Positions 25,401-40,400 of a DNA stretch of 64,000 nt are shown piece by piece (position 1 is the first letter of the stretch; every line of letters begins with the position of its first letter). Made by a program: the position numbers and the translations under genes. Location of the stretch: positions 292,970 through 356,969 of the forward strand of contig JACBWW010000029.1 of assembly GCA_020086605.1 (NCBI GenBank), in the 5' to 3' direction. Under the pieces are notes generated by a model. The model had not been told where the DNA came from and made no database searches. It saw nothing but the letters and a program-made list of their open reading frames with translations. The stretch comes from Lanius collurio (Eukaryota; Chordata; Aves; Passeriformes; Laniidae).

Positions 25401-28400
25401 GACAAACTGTTGAGTTTTGGCTGAGTTTTGGTGATGATGTTTCTCCACCCTGGCCTTAGGGGAGGGCTCTGGTCTGGGAGTTTGTGCAGCTACCAGACCC
25501 AGCATGATTTCCATCTGTAGGTCATGGCTGGAGTCCTGCAGCAATGGGGCCCTGCCTGCCCCTGGTGATGTCTGTGAGTCCCAGGAGCTTTGCTGGCTTT
25601 GCTCAGCAGTGCTCTGAGCTGTGAGCTGTGCTTCTGCTGTGCTCTTTGTGTTGAGTGGAAAGCAGCCCAGGGGTATGGGCAGAGGGGCTGGAGGCGCAGT
25701 CGCTGTGGGGAGCCTTGGGTCTGTTGCTAGCAAGTGTATTGTGGCAGTGGAGAAAACCCAATGCTGCTGGCACCCTGGAGGTATCTGATGGAAGCCCCTC
25801 TGCCCATGTAGAGCTCAGTCCAAGCTCTCCTGCAGCAGAGCACGTTGGCTATGGATCCTGTTTCATACTGTCACTTGGCAACTTGATGTGACATTTTTCG
25901 TTAGGAGTCCTGCAAAGTGCAGCAGTGAGTGTTACTGACAGAGCATCTCCAGCTATGACAAGACATTCAGCTTTTCCCAGCAATGGAAGTCATCAGGCAG
26001 AAAAGCATTGGGCATAAAAAAACCCCCAGAAGTCAGTACCTGTGGCACTAAGTGGTCAAGTTCACCCAAGATTGTGAAGATGATGCTGTGTGGAGATTAT
26101 CTTGTAGCTGGGGCTGTTTCTGGTGACAGCGGAGCCAGATCCATGTCTCCTGTGGATCTTGAGATGGTCAGAGTTCCCCAACATTGCAGTGCCCATCAGT
26201 GGCAATAGGTTCTGCTGACAGGCTGGTTTGGAGGTCAGCCTGAGTCAGGAGCTTGAGAATTCCATCTGTGTGTAACATTGAAGTGAGAATAGTAGTTCTT
26301 GGTTCTCATCTGGGACACCTTCACTAGCAGGTCTCAAAGCACTTCATAAACAGGATCTTACAGATGTATTTGTTGATTCTTGCTCATTAGTGGGCATGAA
26401 TCTTATTTTGAAGCTGGAGCTGAAGTCTGCAATGTTACCTCATCTGCATGGGGCTCTGGGGAGGACACTGAAGTCTTGTCATATTTGGACATTTGATCTA
26501 ATGTAAGAACTTTCTGATTAGGATGTTTATGAGTTAATCCCATGTGACACTTCATTTGCTCCCTGCTGCAAGCCTGAGATGTGTGTGAGGATGTGGGGAA
26601 GTGGATCATCCTTTTTTTGGCTTTGCGTCACACTAATACATTATCTCCATCTGGTTGTCTCCTCCTTCCTTGTGTTCCTCAGCTGGAAGTGTGTACCAGT
26701 GGCTATTAATAGATGAATCCTGCAACAGTCTGTTCTTGCAGATGGGCTTTCTCAGCTTCTCAAGCCTAAAACTCATTACAAATAAAGCAATACGCTCTGT
26801 GGTCCTTAATACAATTAGCCTTGCTCTAAGTTAGGCTCTTGGGGCCAAATGCTGCTGTCAGTTTCCTTGAGAATGTTGCCTGGGAGTGTCATGGCCTGTC
26901 AATCCCAACCTGCATGTTCCCTTGCCCCAGCTGATTATGGATACAGCCACGGTGCTTTGTCTCTTAAATGCAGGTGTGAAATCCAGTCCCTGACAGCTCT
27001 GGCTGTGTGGTCCCTATGTCCCTTGTGGTTAACAGGACTGAGATGGGAGGACTGTGGTTCTACACATCTGTGTTGCAGAAGGATATTGTCTTTTGAGGCC
27101 TTTGACTTACCACCTATCCTACCATCTCCTTGAACAGCCAAAACCAGCCACAGTGCAAGGTGCCCTCTTTGGACCAAGGTTCTCTATCAGGCAGGCAGAA
27201 GCCATCTCTGCCTTTCTGATGGGGTGTCCTACCTGTGGAAGGAGGCAGAAGGGCAGAGGAATGTTCATAAGCATTTTGGGGACCCCATTTCCCAAGGGAT
27301 AAGCAGTTGTGAATCGAAAAGCCCATATGGTTATGGGCAGTTAGTTGTGTCTCCACTTGCTACTGTGCATATCTGTGTGCTTGACTGCACACACACACTT
27401 GTCACTGCTTCTAGTGAACCTTCTTGCTGGGCTAGGAGTCATGACACTTGCCCTTTTCCTTCACTCACCCACCTGCCCCTTCCCAGCTCCCAGCTTTTCA
27501 TGGGGCAAGTGGGTGGCTCCAGCCATGGACCTGCTGATGCGGGAGCAGCAGGAGAGTGGTGCAGGGTGAGCCAGAGCCCTCCTTCAGAGGCAGAAGGAAA
27601 GATTCTGCACAAAACTGCCAGAAATTGCTCCAAATTGTGCTCATGTCTGGTTTGTTTCCCCTTGCCAGGGACCCACACAGCCCAGGGAAACAGAGGGGCT
27701 TCGGAGTCCTATTCTTAAAGGCTTTGTTGCTTTAATTAAGAAAGCTCTGCTTTCTCTTGAGAAAGGAACCTGCAAGGATGTTTTTAGATTCATTTTACTG
27801 CTCCTTGCTCTTTCTGGAGGGATGCATCTCTGCAGGGATTCTCATGTTCCCATCTGCAGGAAGTGTCTGTCCACATCAGGCTGGGTGTCTTGCCCTGTCT
27901 CAGCATTTGCTAGGGATGGGCAAAGCATCTTGCCCGACTTTCTCTGTGTGTTTATAGACTGTGGCTTTGCCTTGGGGAGTGACCACAGCAGTGAGCATGG
28001 CCTGGGTCAGCGCCCCTCTCCAGACAGGGGCACCGCAGCACCAGCTCTACTTTGCAGTGCATTGTCCCACAGTGATGGTACAGCCAGGCTGAGGAATATG
28101 TGGTTTACACTTCCCTGGCTGAGAATGATTTTCCTGGCTCCAGGGAGGAGCCGTGCCCTGGTTTGAGGTACCGCTATACAGCTGAATTCCAGACTTGGGA
28201 GACACTTTGTTCTTGATCTCCTGAGAGCTGCTGCCTCACCAAACCTCTTTCTTTCTGTGCCATCTGTTTCTGACAATGTGCTAAGTTATTGATGAGGTGA
28301 TGAAATCAGAGGACTAGGATTTGCCAGAAAAAGGCTTTTTCCTCTGCACGTGCAGTCTCAGGCCTTCAAATGAAACCAACCCCTCAGAAAACCTGTGTGT

Positions 28401-31400
28401 CAGGCTCAGGGCAGCAGCTGCTAGGCTGGTAGGTCCAGCAGTGCCTTCTCAGTACACATGCAGGCCTGGGAAGAGGTGTAGGTGGTAATTAGCAGTAGAA
28501 AAATATACCATGATATCACCTGTGCAAGTTCTGCCCCATCGGGTGCTCAGTGTACACGGCAGTGTGTTTCCACCATTGTGCCAGGCTGCCTTCCATGTGA
28601 GCGTGCTAACAGGCAGCTTGGCTGCCTTGTCAGATTTAGCTTTTGTTAGTCCTTGGCAGTGCTATTTGGAAGCTGGAAAGCTATTTTAGGTATATTTAAT
28701 TGCAGTTTTTTCTTGCTTCGTGAATAGCTTCAGTTATTAACATGTAATGGAAAGGGTTACAGGGGATGGGAAGTATTCAAGGCATTCTTTTGTCCTGTCC
28801 TCCAAAAGACAGGGAAAACAATACATGTATCAGCAAGTGCTGTTTTCTGACTAGCAGAGTTTGCAAGCAGTTTACTGTGTGCATTTCTTTTACTTTTCAA
28901 AAGCCATCGATTTTTGCAGTGTTGCAGTTAGAAAACAAGCCCATAAACTGATGTATTCCTGCATTTTAAAATGGAGTTTCAGTCTCCTGCTGAACCCTTT
29001 TTATTGGGTTCCCCCTTCCCAACCCTGCTGATTGTTGCTTAAGTCAGCATGTTGTAATTGGCCTGTGGAGATCCAGGTCTGGCTGGTGTCACTTAAAATC
29101 CAAATGGCTTTGCAATAATGTCACTGTTCCTGGACTTTCTGTGCAGAAGCAAAGGTGCCCACTCCCACACAGCTTCTACTGCATCTGTATTGACGGGGAG
29201 CACTTGGCTAATCTCTTCCTGTAATTAAATTCTTCGCTAAGAATAAAGTTAATCTTCTCAGAGCATATAAAACCTGACCTGCAGCCGGAGCAGGCAGAAA
29301 TGCTGTTGTTTATAGGTACCTTTATCCAAGTGTAAAGGGCCCATTCCCAAAGCAGAAGTAATTAGGATAATTAGATATTCCTTGTCCTGAGTCAGGAATA
29401 TATAATAATAATCTATAAGTGATACGGTCACTTTCTGCTTGAGGTTCCATAGATTTTTGAGGTTGGAAGGGACTGTTTTTCCCATTCCTCATGACTCTGG
29501 TAAGACACCACTCTGCTCAGCCCCGTATGTCTGATGGGATCACCAGTTGTGCTTGTCAAAGTGCTGGGGCTGGCTGGGACTTTGTTGGGTTTTAAAGTTT
29601 TTTAGATTTGCATTTTCTCAGTTTGATGATGCTCAATAAGTTTGACAGAGAGAAATAGATGAGACTTTCCCCAACTTTTTTTCTCTTTGTTTACATAAAC
29701 ACATTAATAAACTAATTGCCCAAATCCTTGCTGGCTGGCAGAAGCATTAAGCTTGCCATGGGCTGCTGACTTAAACCATATGGTTTGGTCCCAAGGCTTC
29801 CTTAGGTTTTTAGAAGAGGTTCAAAAAGTCCCTGTTTGCATCATTGTGGAACATTAGCATTCCAAGCACAAATAGTTTTGCATAATTTATTACTCTCACT
29901 GTAGCTTTGCTCTTACTCCTGAGTTCAACTTCAAAGTACTACATCCCCACTCCTTATTATTTCTGTACAGCAAAACAAAACAACATTAAGTGCTGTCCCA
30001 GCATTGCAGTATTTCATTGGATGGAGAAACTCAACCTTCTTCTGTAGCCAAATAATTTCTTGTTCAATTATGAAGAGCCAAATTCAGAAGGAAGATAACC
30101 TTTCCAGCATCATTTCCTGGAACACAGACTGATCAAAATCAAGTGCTTGTGGAGAGAAAATATGTGGTACCTGGAGGATGCCCTGTACTTCCATCAGCTG
30201 TTTAATTTGGACAATTACATCCCATTTGTCAGTTCCACTTCTATTCAGAGTGAAATCCATTTGCCAGTTCTCACATACTGTTTCAGTGCAGCAGTATTTC
30301 ATCAGCAAACAGTGTCAAGGGTGTCCGATATGACAGGGCTGTTATTGATCCCCCCAGTTTATTTTGTAATACCCATTATCTTTGCAGCAAATATTTTATC
30401 TGAGGTCAGAAATGTGGATGAAATGTGCAGCAATGCCCCAGTGAGCGGAGTGCTAGAGAGAACCTGAAAGCAGAACCCTGGCCTGCTTTACTGTGAAACC
30501 TGGTGTGCCAGTTGGGTTCCCCCACTATGATTTTGGGTTCCTGCCCATCAGTTCTGCCCCAACTGATGGACTGTCATGTAGAGCACTGGGCACAGGCTCT
30601 CAAGGGTCTGCATTCCTCCCATCATTGTGCAGATATGGGTACCAGGAAGATGTCAGCCCCTGCATTAGATGGGGGCTGAATAAATCAGTGTACATGGATC
30701 ATTGAGCCTCTTTGTTGTAAAACAAATGGCCTGTGGTCAGTTAATCATATAAAGAAACATCTCCCAAACCTCATGACATTATTCATAAGTACTAAATCCT
30801 CTTTCCGTTTCATAAACAGAACCTCTGTTAAAATATGGGGAAATTACAGTCTGGAACAGTGGATAAAGATGTGGCTGCCACATACTGTGGGACAAAAGGA
30901 TCTTTCTTGCAAAGATCTTTTCTCTCCCCCATCTGAACCATCCCTTTGCCTTCAGCTCACAGGTCTCCTTGTGCCCGACACCTGTGCTTGCTGTGTTTGC
31001 CCAACCTTGTTAGGTGCTGTGGGAGCCCCGTGATGGACAACATATGCCCTGGGCTGATGGTCCAGGGTGTCCTTGTCCATGGCTGATGGGCTGATGGTCC
31101 ATGGCTTCAGTCCCCCAGTGTCACAGCCACTGGAGTGGGATGCCTGTGGGCTGCCAGCCACCGCAGCGTGACTGAGGACTGGCAGCAGCCCTGGAGCCCC
31201 GGGAGGTCTGGTTCATCCTGGCATTGCCCCTTCCAGGTGATGTGGCCACCTTGGTACTGATAAATCACCTTTGTTTCCTGCCTTCCTTTCTCCCTGCTGG
31301 AAGGGGAACAAGTGTGCTGGAACGTCGCCTGCTCTGATGGTAATTCACAAAGTCTGTCTGCCCTCTGCTTCAGTGCCATCCTCACTGCTCTGTGGTGAGT

Positions 31401-34400
31401 GCCAGACAAGCGGGAGCAGTGGAAAGTCACAGATTCACTGTGTTGTTTTTAGCCAGATTTACCTAATTCTGTGTTAAATGGCTTTGGGGTGGCTCCCAGC
31501 CATGTGAAGCTGAGCTCTCTGGGCCACATCCAGAGGGGTAGCTACTTTCCCATGGCACCTCTCTGCTTAGTCTGTGGTCCATGAACATCCATTTCTTCTG
31601 CTGAAGGCCTAGAATTGATGTCTATTGCTTTTCCAACATGATTTAAAACAAGCCCCCTAACTATGGTGTCCCAATTTACAGTTCGTGTTTCAAGAAAGTG
31701 GCTCTTATGTGTTGCCAGCCCTCAGCACGTTCACTTGTTAAATTATGCACATGCTAATGAAGTGTGAAAATCAGCCAAATAACAACTCTCTGTAATCGTT
31801 TAATGTCCCAAGAGCATTGTGGATTTTTTTATTATTATTATTTTATGATTTATGACCCATTCTGAATCATATTTCTGCAGGGCGTTCTTCCAACAACTGG
31901 GGTTAATTAGCATTTTCACTTTTTCGCCTTCTGAATGAAGCCTGAATGTGCTCACAGCCCACAGTGCACTTTGTTTTCTATTTTGAATTAAATAATACAG
32001 AGATTTACATCAGAGTGGGAAGCAGCTTCCCAGCAGAAGTGTTAAAATCCATATCCTTACCCCCTGCATACACCTGGGCATAGGGCAGGGGCTGCATCTG
32101 TGTTGAGTGTCCCGCAGTTGCTCTTGCTGTGATAGGTGTTTTGGGGAAGTGATGCTGCGCCTTGTCCCCCTTGGACAGCGTCCCCCATCCCTAGGATGAA
32201 GCGCTGTCTCGTCATGTGCAGTGGCAGTGGCAGTCGACTGATCTGCCCCAAGCGTGGCTCTGGAATATGATACCATTGGTTGATTCCGCAGCTCTCCCTT
32301 CCCTGCCGTGGCAGAAGCCACACGACCATGGCTAGTGCCGGCTGTATCTGTGTTAGGAGGATGTTACATGGATAGCATGTCACTTGTCAGTGGAACCGCT
32401 GCTCCCCCTGCCTGCCATGAGCCGGTGTCAAATAGTGTTTGGTTGCTGCTTCATGCCACCCGAAGTGGGTGTGGGCGAGTGTTCATGGTACTGACCCCTC
32501 TTTGTAGCAGAGGTTGTCCCAAATCCTCCAGCGTTCCAGGACACCACCAGACTTGCAAAGGCTTGAGTGGGCTGGCACTCAGAGTCACTGGAGGTCGGTG
32601 ATGCTGCATTTGGATGTGGAGCTCTGAGCTAAAGCTGTGTGTGACTGAGGCAGCTGAGATCTGCACTACGGCCTTACCCAAACAATGTGATTCATTCCTT
32701 GGTGAACCTCAGCCGCCAGGAGCGTGAGAGAGGGAAGCCCAGTGCCTTGTCTTTGGATAAATATCAGGCAGACCATGGACAGTTTATAGAAGCAGTGTTG
32801 CCTAATGTCAGGTAACATCCAGTAATCTGCTTTCTCACTGACACCGTGAGGAGTAACAGAGAGGAAGTACCCAGCTCTCACCTCATTTTTAGAAGCTGAG
32901 GTCTGTAAGACAACATTCTGTTTATCGCTGCAGCTTTTCCGTGGAAGTTGTTGGATGTTGTATAGTTACGTCTATTGGGTGTTGACTGTGTGGCTGCAGA
33001 TACACTCACTAATCCTTGTCCTGCTGCATCCAAGCAATTTTCACACTCTCCTCACTCCTCTCGTGTCAGTAATGGCCTTGCATTCAGGATTGTTATGCCT
33101 TGGTGTCACACCATTCACCTGTGATTAAAGTGGAGTCACAATCTTCACCACTAAGCAGAGCTTTGTTCAAAGTGCTGTCCTGTGCTGGCTGTGTCCTTTG
33201 CCTGATGCTGCAGTCTGCCTGGGAGCTGCTGTGCTCCAGGCCAAAAGCTGAGAGCCCCCGTTCTCCATGGACCTGGGTAGTAAAGCTGGGCAGGCAATTA
33301 CGTGATGCAGAATCAGTTGTGGCCTGTGACAGCAGAATCATAGATTCGTAGCAGAATCACAAACCCGTCTGTTAGAACCTTGGTGACCTGGGAACTGGGT
33401 GTTTCACAGAGTGTGTCACTGTGGCTGTTGTGTCGCTTGTGGAGCTGCTGGCAGAACTGCTGCTATGTCTAGGCAAGCGATGGCTTCCTGCCCCTGCCTG
33501 GCCTCTTGTGTGCAGGAGCATTTTCTGTAATTGTCTCCACATTTGCAACTAGTTTAGAAGAGACAAATCACTTTTCCATGCACTCTACTTGATTTTGGTG
33601 AGTTGCTGTGTTAGTGATAAGACCTTGCTGGGAACAGCCAGGTTCAGCTCCGACTCTGATCCCTGCACTGTGGTGGATGAACAATGTCAAGATTATTTCA
33701 GCCCAGCAGTTTTGTCAAAAATATTTTGCACTGATCCTGCCTGGGAAAGCACCATGTTTAGCTTCAATGATACAGCCTTGACACCAGAAAAAGAGCTTTC
33801 AGCAAAGACTTTTAATTCCCTGTCAGAATCAACATAATTAAATCCCATCTGACTGGAAGAGGGTTTTCACTGGATCTAGTGAATGTCTGTGCTTCCATTT
33901 GGAAGCCTCTAACATCCCGGAGTTTATTCCCTGTAACAAACAAAGTTTTTGTTTCCACTAAAGATAGATGTATTTATGAAATTTCTGATTTTTCAAGTGG
34001 AAATATTTGTTGTTTACACTTGCAGTTTATAAACAAATGGTTTTTAACTCTGTAACATAGTAGCAGGAGACAGGAATGCTGCCTTGCCCACACCAACCTT
34101 GGGCCTTCCCCAGAGACTTGTGGCATTTGGGTGCTTTCCACACCCCAAGCGGCAAAACTTGTGAAGTTCAAAGACAGGCTCATTTATAGCTGCAATCTGC
34201 TCCTTCGAGCTGCTGCTCAAATCACTTTTAAGCAATTCATTTCAGTGGCCCAAGACATCACTTAATGAGCCCAACATTAAATTGAAAGAAAGAAAGTTTA
34301 ATTAAAATACTGCAAGGAAAATGTCTTGAGACAAGCTCTTTCCAGATTGAAAATGATGGCACAGACATCTGTCTCCCATGGGAAGAAATGTTAAAGTAGG

Positions 34401-37400
34401 CAGAAAATATAGTTCTTGCTGAGTTTTAGAGGGAGCAGATAAATATGTGTTGTGGTCTGGCCCCATGCAGGGGCTCTGGGTTACCATGAACTCTTGCATA
34501 GCCTTGTCTGGGGTTTGTGCCCCAGCAAGGAGTGGTGGGGCCGTGGCAGGCAGTGACACTGAGCCCCATGTGGAGGCAGAACCTGACAGTGGGCGCCTGC
34601 CATGGGTATCACTGCGCCTTTGGCACTCTGGGAATGGGGTACATACCAAAGGGAGGACTCTGAATGGCACCAGTTCCTGAAGGCATCAAGAGGGCAATGG
34701 TGTGTGCTAACCGGCCATGCTGCCTCCCAGAGAGGGGGTCTGTGGGCAGTGGGACTTGACTGGGACAGAGGCAGGGGAAATGCTGCTGGCGGAGCACTGT
34801 GGTGGCTGATGTCAGTTTGAAACATCCTGTCTGCCCACACATGGGTACTGAGGTGAGGGTGACACAGCCCAGTGCTCTGGGTGGCACTGCTTGCCCCAGT
34901 CCCATTGTGCTGCCATCTTACTCAGTACAGCCCCAGATGTTGGATTAAGCCGTCTTGATCTGATTAAATTCAAATCTATGCAACAAATACCAGGGACTGT
35001 CTGCACAGTGTTAGTGTATTTGCTTTCCCTTAGAATTTGAATTGGAATGTTAAGAACATTCTTTCAAATGCCACCACTCTGATGGGCATAGCTATGGGTG
35101 CTCACTGCAGAGAGGTAGATTATGGCAGAGAAGGGTCAGTTTCCCCATGCAGAAGGTGTTCCTATTCCCTCAGCTGCATTCCCCATATGCCTCCTCCCAT
35201 TCCCCATCATGTGCCAGGCCCATTGTGTCTCACTGCTGACCCACAACTGTTCCTCACTTACTGCTCCCGTTGTGGAGCACTCAGTGACAGGTTTCTGTGA
35301 GAAGCTCCTGTCACAGTAGGTGCCTGTTGTGCCACCCATGTTCAGCCAAGGGACTTGTTCCAGGGGCACCAAACTGGAATAATGTGACAGAGAATGACAT
35401 CAGAGCAAGATGGTAACAAAATTCTGTTGTAAGCTGAAAACAGCTGCTCTACATTGAGAGCAAAGCTTACTGCTTCTGAATTTTACTCACTTAGCTGACA
35501 TTTGGGTACTTCTAATTAAAATTTTTAAACAGTCAATGGTTTTTGCTGATCACCTAACAGATGGCTGCAGCAAGATGACCAGAAAGACAGACTGCATGGC
35601 ACACAAAGTGTGTTGGAAAGCATCCATCCTGGAGTCTGCACACCGACCCTACGTCTGTAAGAACAGTTTGATGCAGGGGTGCACATCTGAGAGTTTCCTG
35701 GGTTTGCAAGGCAACATCCCCAGGACACCTGTGCTGAGGCTCAGACCTGGTGCTGCAGTGTTCACCACAGTCTTACCTTTTGAGAAAAGCATCTTTTGTG
35801 CTCGTGCTGGATAAAGATCTTGTAAATACAAAGAACTCAGTAGTGTTAACATCTGGGAGTTCCTGCTTCCTGTGTCAGATGTTCAGGTTTTCAGCAACCA
35901 GTGATGTCCCTGGAAATCACAGGTTTTCTGAAGGTATTTTGGAACCAGGCTGCTTTTTGAGTTGCTTATGCCTTTATGGCCATACATGAGAAGTGCCCAG
36001 ACAATTCTGTGGCAGAAGTCATTGGAGTTTTTAAAGGTTTTAGTGTGGAAAGGGTGGAGGACTTGATCAATGCTCAGCTGCTTTTTACAAAGTCTCATTT
36101 ATTTTAAGGGTATATTTGCAGATGGACTTGGACTTCCCATCACTGTTCCTAAGCCCAAATCAGACATATTGAGGAGGTTGTGTCTGCTGTGCCACTAAGC
36201 CTCTTGGCAAAGGGATTGCAGCGTAAATCCTGCAGTGAGCCAAGGCACAGAGCAGTTGGATGAGTTGCCTGGAATGCTCTGGCGGTGTGAGCCAGCTCTG
36301 CAGCACAGCACAGGCAGTGAGAGCAGTGACCAGCTGGAGCACAGGGCTGGGAGATGCACGGGCTGTGGGCACTGGCAGTGGGTGCATAGGGCAGGCTGCT
36401 GCTAGCCTGAATCACTGCCCCAGCATTGTCCTCTGAGCTGCCAGCATTGGGAACACTGCTGAGTCATGGAGGGCTGCCCTGATGTGCATGTGTGCGCATG
36501 CAAAATGAGTAATGTAGAAAAGAATAGTAAATAGAGAAAAAAAATAATTCAGGAAACTGTGGATTTCAGTAACTGCCCAATTGTTAATCAGTTTGCTTTA
36601 AGGCCCCTAAGATTAGCTCTGCTGGTTAGACCATGATGCAGATAATGCCAAGGTTGTGGGTTCAATCCCCACATGGGACAGTCACTTAACTGATGGCCTC
36701 AATGACCCTTGCAGGTCTCTTCCAACTCAGAATATTCTGTGATTTCTTAAAAGAGGTTGCCATGCTCTGTAGAGCATGGTTTGTGTTTATCTCAGGCGTA
36801 CATGCAGAGGGTCTGTCCTGACACAGCCTGGACTGTTAACTGAGGTAGCACCTGTGAACCTCTCCCACCCCACCTGGGGCTGGGGCTGTGTTTCCTTTCC
36901 CTGAGCTCTCCCACCTCCCTCTGACTGATGGGGCTGCCCTGGATCTACTGGCAGCAGGGCGTTCTGGGGCACCCTAGAGCAGATGCTGGTTTTCCTCACA
37001 AACTGAGGGTTATTTGCACTGGTAGAGAGATTCTTGGGTCCCAGACTAATTGTCTTATGTGCTGTTCTGCCACCACAGGTGTGACTTGCAACAGTCAACA
37101 AGGTGTTCATCGCCTGACCAATTAAAAATTGCCATTAATCCAAGAGCTAATGAGTTGTGCATCTTGATGCAGACAGAAGAGTTTTGTGTTGCATGCATAC
37201 CCAGGACCAACCAGGGCTGGTGGGCAGTCATGGGTGCTGGGTCAGGCCAGGGGCCAGTGCACCCAGGCCAAAGGCAGCTCTACTACTCTGTTCACCTCCT
37301 CATATGGGCTAAGTTATGGTTCTGCCTGAAAGCTGCCCTTCAATTTCTTCTCTGTTTTATTATTCTGCTCCTGTTGCTGACCCCACCTATTGCATCCTGA

Positions 37401-40400
37401 GGCTGCATCGTCTCTGCTGGTGCATTGGGCTCTGGAGGAGCACTTGCCCCACTCCTCTCATGTCCTTGCCCTGGGCATCTGGGGCCGTAAGAGCCTCTGC
37501 TCCCCATGAGTCTCTGTGCCGAACCCTTCCATGATGTTATTTCCTCCTGAACTCTCCTTTCCAGCAGTTCCGGTAATTACACCTGGCCAAGATTGTGGAG
37601 TGATGTAAATTCACATTCTTGCATGCTTGCATTCTGAAATGGGTGATTTGGTGGAGGATGCTGCAGTGGCATGGGGGTTGCTGCCAGATGGGAATTTCTT
37701 TTGTCTAGGTTGGGTGGCATGAAATTACTCTTTGCAGAGTAATTTGGAATGGGCAGAGAAATTTGGAATGTGCCAGTATTTTTAACAGTTAAATTTAGGA
37801 GAGTTATTCCATTTTGGGGAAGAGGAGCAGCTGCTGCTAGCTCTTCAGCATCATGTCATCGTGATGAGGAACTGTACCCAGACAACAGAGCTCAGCAGTG
37901 TGTCCAGCCCTGCCAGAAGCTGCTAGGAGATCCCATCTGAGCCGTGACTCCAGCCTGATCCCTGCAGGAAGCAGGGTCCATGATGGGAAGAGGGATGGGC
38001 TTTCCCCAGGCTTGGAGCTGTTCGGACAGGGCGCTGCTCTACAAAGCCTGTCCTCCCTCCTGCGCCACAGCCCTGGCCTGCTGGGGATGAAGGGGTCGGG
38101 CAGGTACAGGTGCCATGCCCTGCTGTGTTGTGCTGTGCCCTGCTGTGCCATGCCATGCCGTGCCATGCCGTGCCGTGCCGTGCCATGCTGTGCTGTGCTT
38201 CACTCGGTGGTGTCAGCAAGCAGTGGTGTTTCAGGGCATTTTGCTGTTGCTCCAAATCCTCACTGGCCTTAATGCAGTGTAATTGATTTGTTTCCCAGGC
38301 TATCATTCACCTCAGCAGGGAATAATCAATGCTGATCAATCACATGTGATTTTGCATGCCATTAGATTGCAGTTTAACCTCTGCTGTCCTCTGCCCTTCC
38401 ACTTTATGCCCCCCTGCCGTGGACCGCACAGTTTGGAGCAAGATTGATGGTCCAGGCTCCCCACACTACCCTGCCCATTGTACCTTGCCCTTTCTGGTGG
38501 AACTTTGGTGCCGTTTCCTTGTCCCCTTCAGCTCCATGGCCTTGCCCAGGCTTTCTTCCTCTTTAGCCTGCCCTTTCTGTACCTGAGGGGCCCTGAAGTT
38601 CCCCCCTGTTTTAGTTCCTCACTGACATTTTTTTCATGGGCAGGGAAGAAAGTTGCAATTTAGTCTTTGAATGAGCCTGTTGCTCTGTCTGTTGGGGCAG
38701 GGGCTGGGGGTCCGGCTCTGCTGCAGCTGCCAGCCATGCTGAGTTAAATCTTACCTGACAGAGCAGAGAGAAGGTCCTGGTTCCTTCAGGATGCCTTGCC
38801 ATGTCCAGGCCTGAACACTGGTAAGTCCACAGCTCCCATAAAACTGCATGTGGAGCCCCACCACGGACATGAATTCCTCATCACTGACAGTGCATGCCTT
38901 TCAGAGTAAACACTTCGCTGTCTCTTTTTTTGTTTGTTTTAAGAGAGGCAGACAGAAAGGATGACCAAAGAGGTCTCTTTTAAACAGTGAAATGTAGAGT
39001 CTCACCATTTCCTGAGCAAAGCAAGACCCACAGCCTGTCACTGAGGGTCAGACCTGGGAATCCTTGAGAAGCTGAGGGTTGTGCTGCGTTATTCAGTTGT
39101 AATTCTAAAGTTTGTGTCCTTCTCAAAACCCCTTTCTGAGCTTGGGGTCCATCTCCTGCCATGGTGTGGGGGGAGGCAGAGATTGTGGGGTGCACTGAGA
39201 CTTTACAGGGATCTATGGGTGGGTTTGTGCTCTGGCTCTCACATCAAGAGACATTCCCTCCATAAGCCTCTTAATTTTTCATTACCTCTTTGTGCTTTCT
39301 TCATCCACTTGGGTGGTTTCAGTTGCAGGTTTTGTTGTCAGTTAACAGGACCTGTTGGCATCCCACTTGCTTTTTCCCTTGAGGCCAAGCAGCAGTCAGG
39401 GAGTGGCCATTGTGCCGTGGCTTGGTTGTGTTCCCAGTCGGGGGCCACATCTCTGTCTCCTTGGCAAACCCCTGCAGCCATCACTCTCTTCAGGGCTCTG
39501 ATGGGGAGAGGAGAGACACGGTTGTGGTGAGTTATTATCCCACACTTACCAGTATTAAACTCAATTTGGCAACTCATAGCCTGGGATTTGAATGATCTAA
39601 ATACTTTCTTTGGCAGCCTGGTTTGCTGTTATTTATGGTGCTTCCCAATTTATTCTCATCTGCAGCTGGAGGCTTTGTGTGTGGTGATTTGCACACATAA
39701 CAAAGAGAGCAGAGCATCCAGAGCTGTGGTCCCGAGACCCCTCACAACCCTCCTGTCCCCTGGCACCAGCCCCAGTGGGCAGACCTGAGGGGACAGGGGC
39801 ACAGCAGCAAGTCAAGGGCAGGGGGAGGTCAGGGGCTGCCCAAGAAGGGCAGAGTTCTACCTGGGGAAGGAATTGTCTCAATGGTGTCATCAGGACAGCT
39901 CCTGGGCTGTGGGAGAACAAGAGCTATGGAAGGGTCTGGAGCACAGCTATGATGAGGTGCAGCTGAGGGAGCTGGGGAGGGGGCTCAGCCTGGAGAAAAG
40001 GAGGCTCAGTGGGGATCTTGTGGCTCTCCACAGCTCCCTGACAGGAGGGGGCAGCCAGGTGGGGTTCGGGCTGTGCTCCCAGGGAGCAAGGGACAGTACA
40101 AGAGGAAATGGCTTCAGGTTGTACCAGGGGAAGTTCAGGTTGGATATTAGGAAAAATTCCTTCCCTGAAAGGGCTGACCGGCCCTGGCACGGGCTGCAGT
40201 AAGGGAGCCACCATCCTTGGAGGTATGTAACAGATGTGTAGATGTGGCACTTGGGGACATGGGTTAGTGGTGACCTTGACAGTGCTGGGGGAATGGTTGG
40301 ACTCAATTTTAGAGGGCTTTTCCAATGTAAATGATTCCATGATTCTGTGTGGTCACAGACCTGTCTCTTACTTCTTACCCCAGAGCAGACATGTTCCACT

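Noticed and set aside
36607..36681. tRNA-Ile gene
   Set aside because: A- and B-box-like sequences are present, but the acceptor stem does not pair and a CR1-like tail is fused directly. It is a SINE head.
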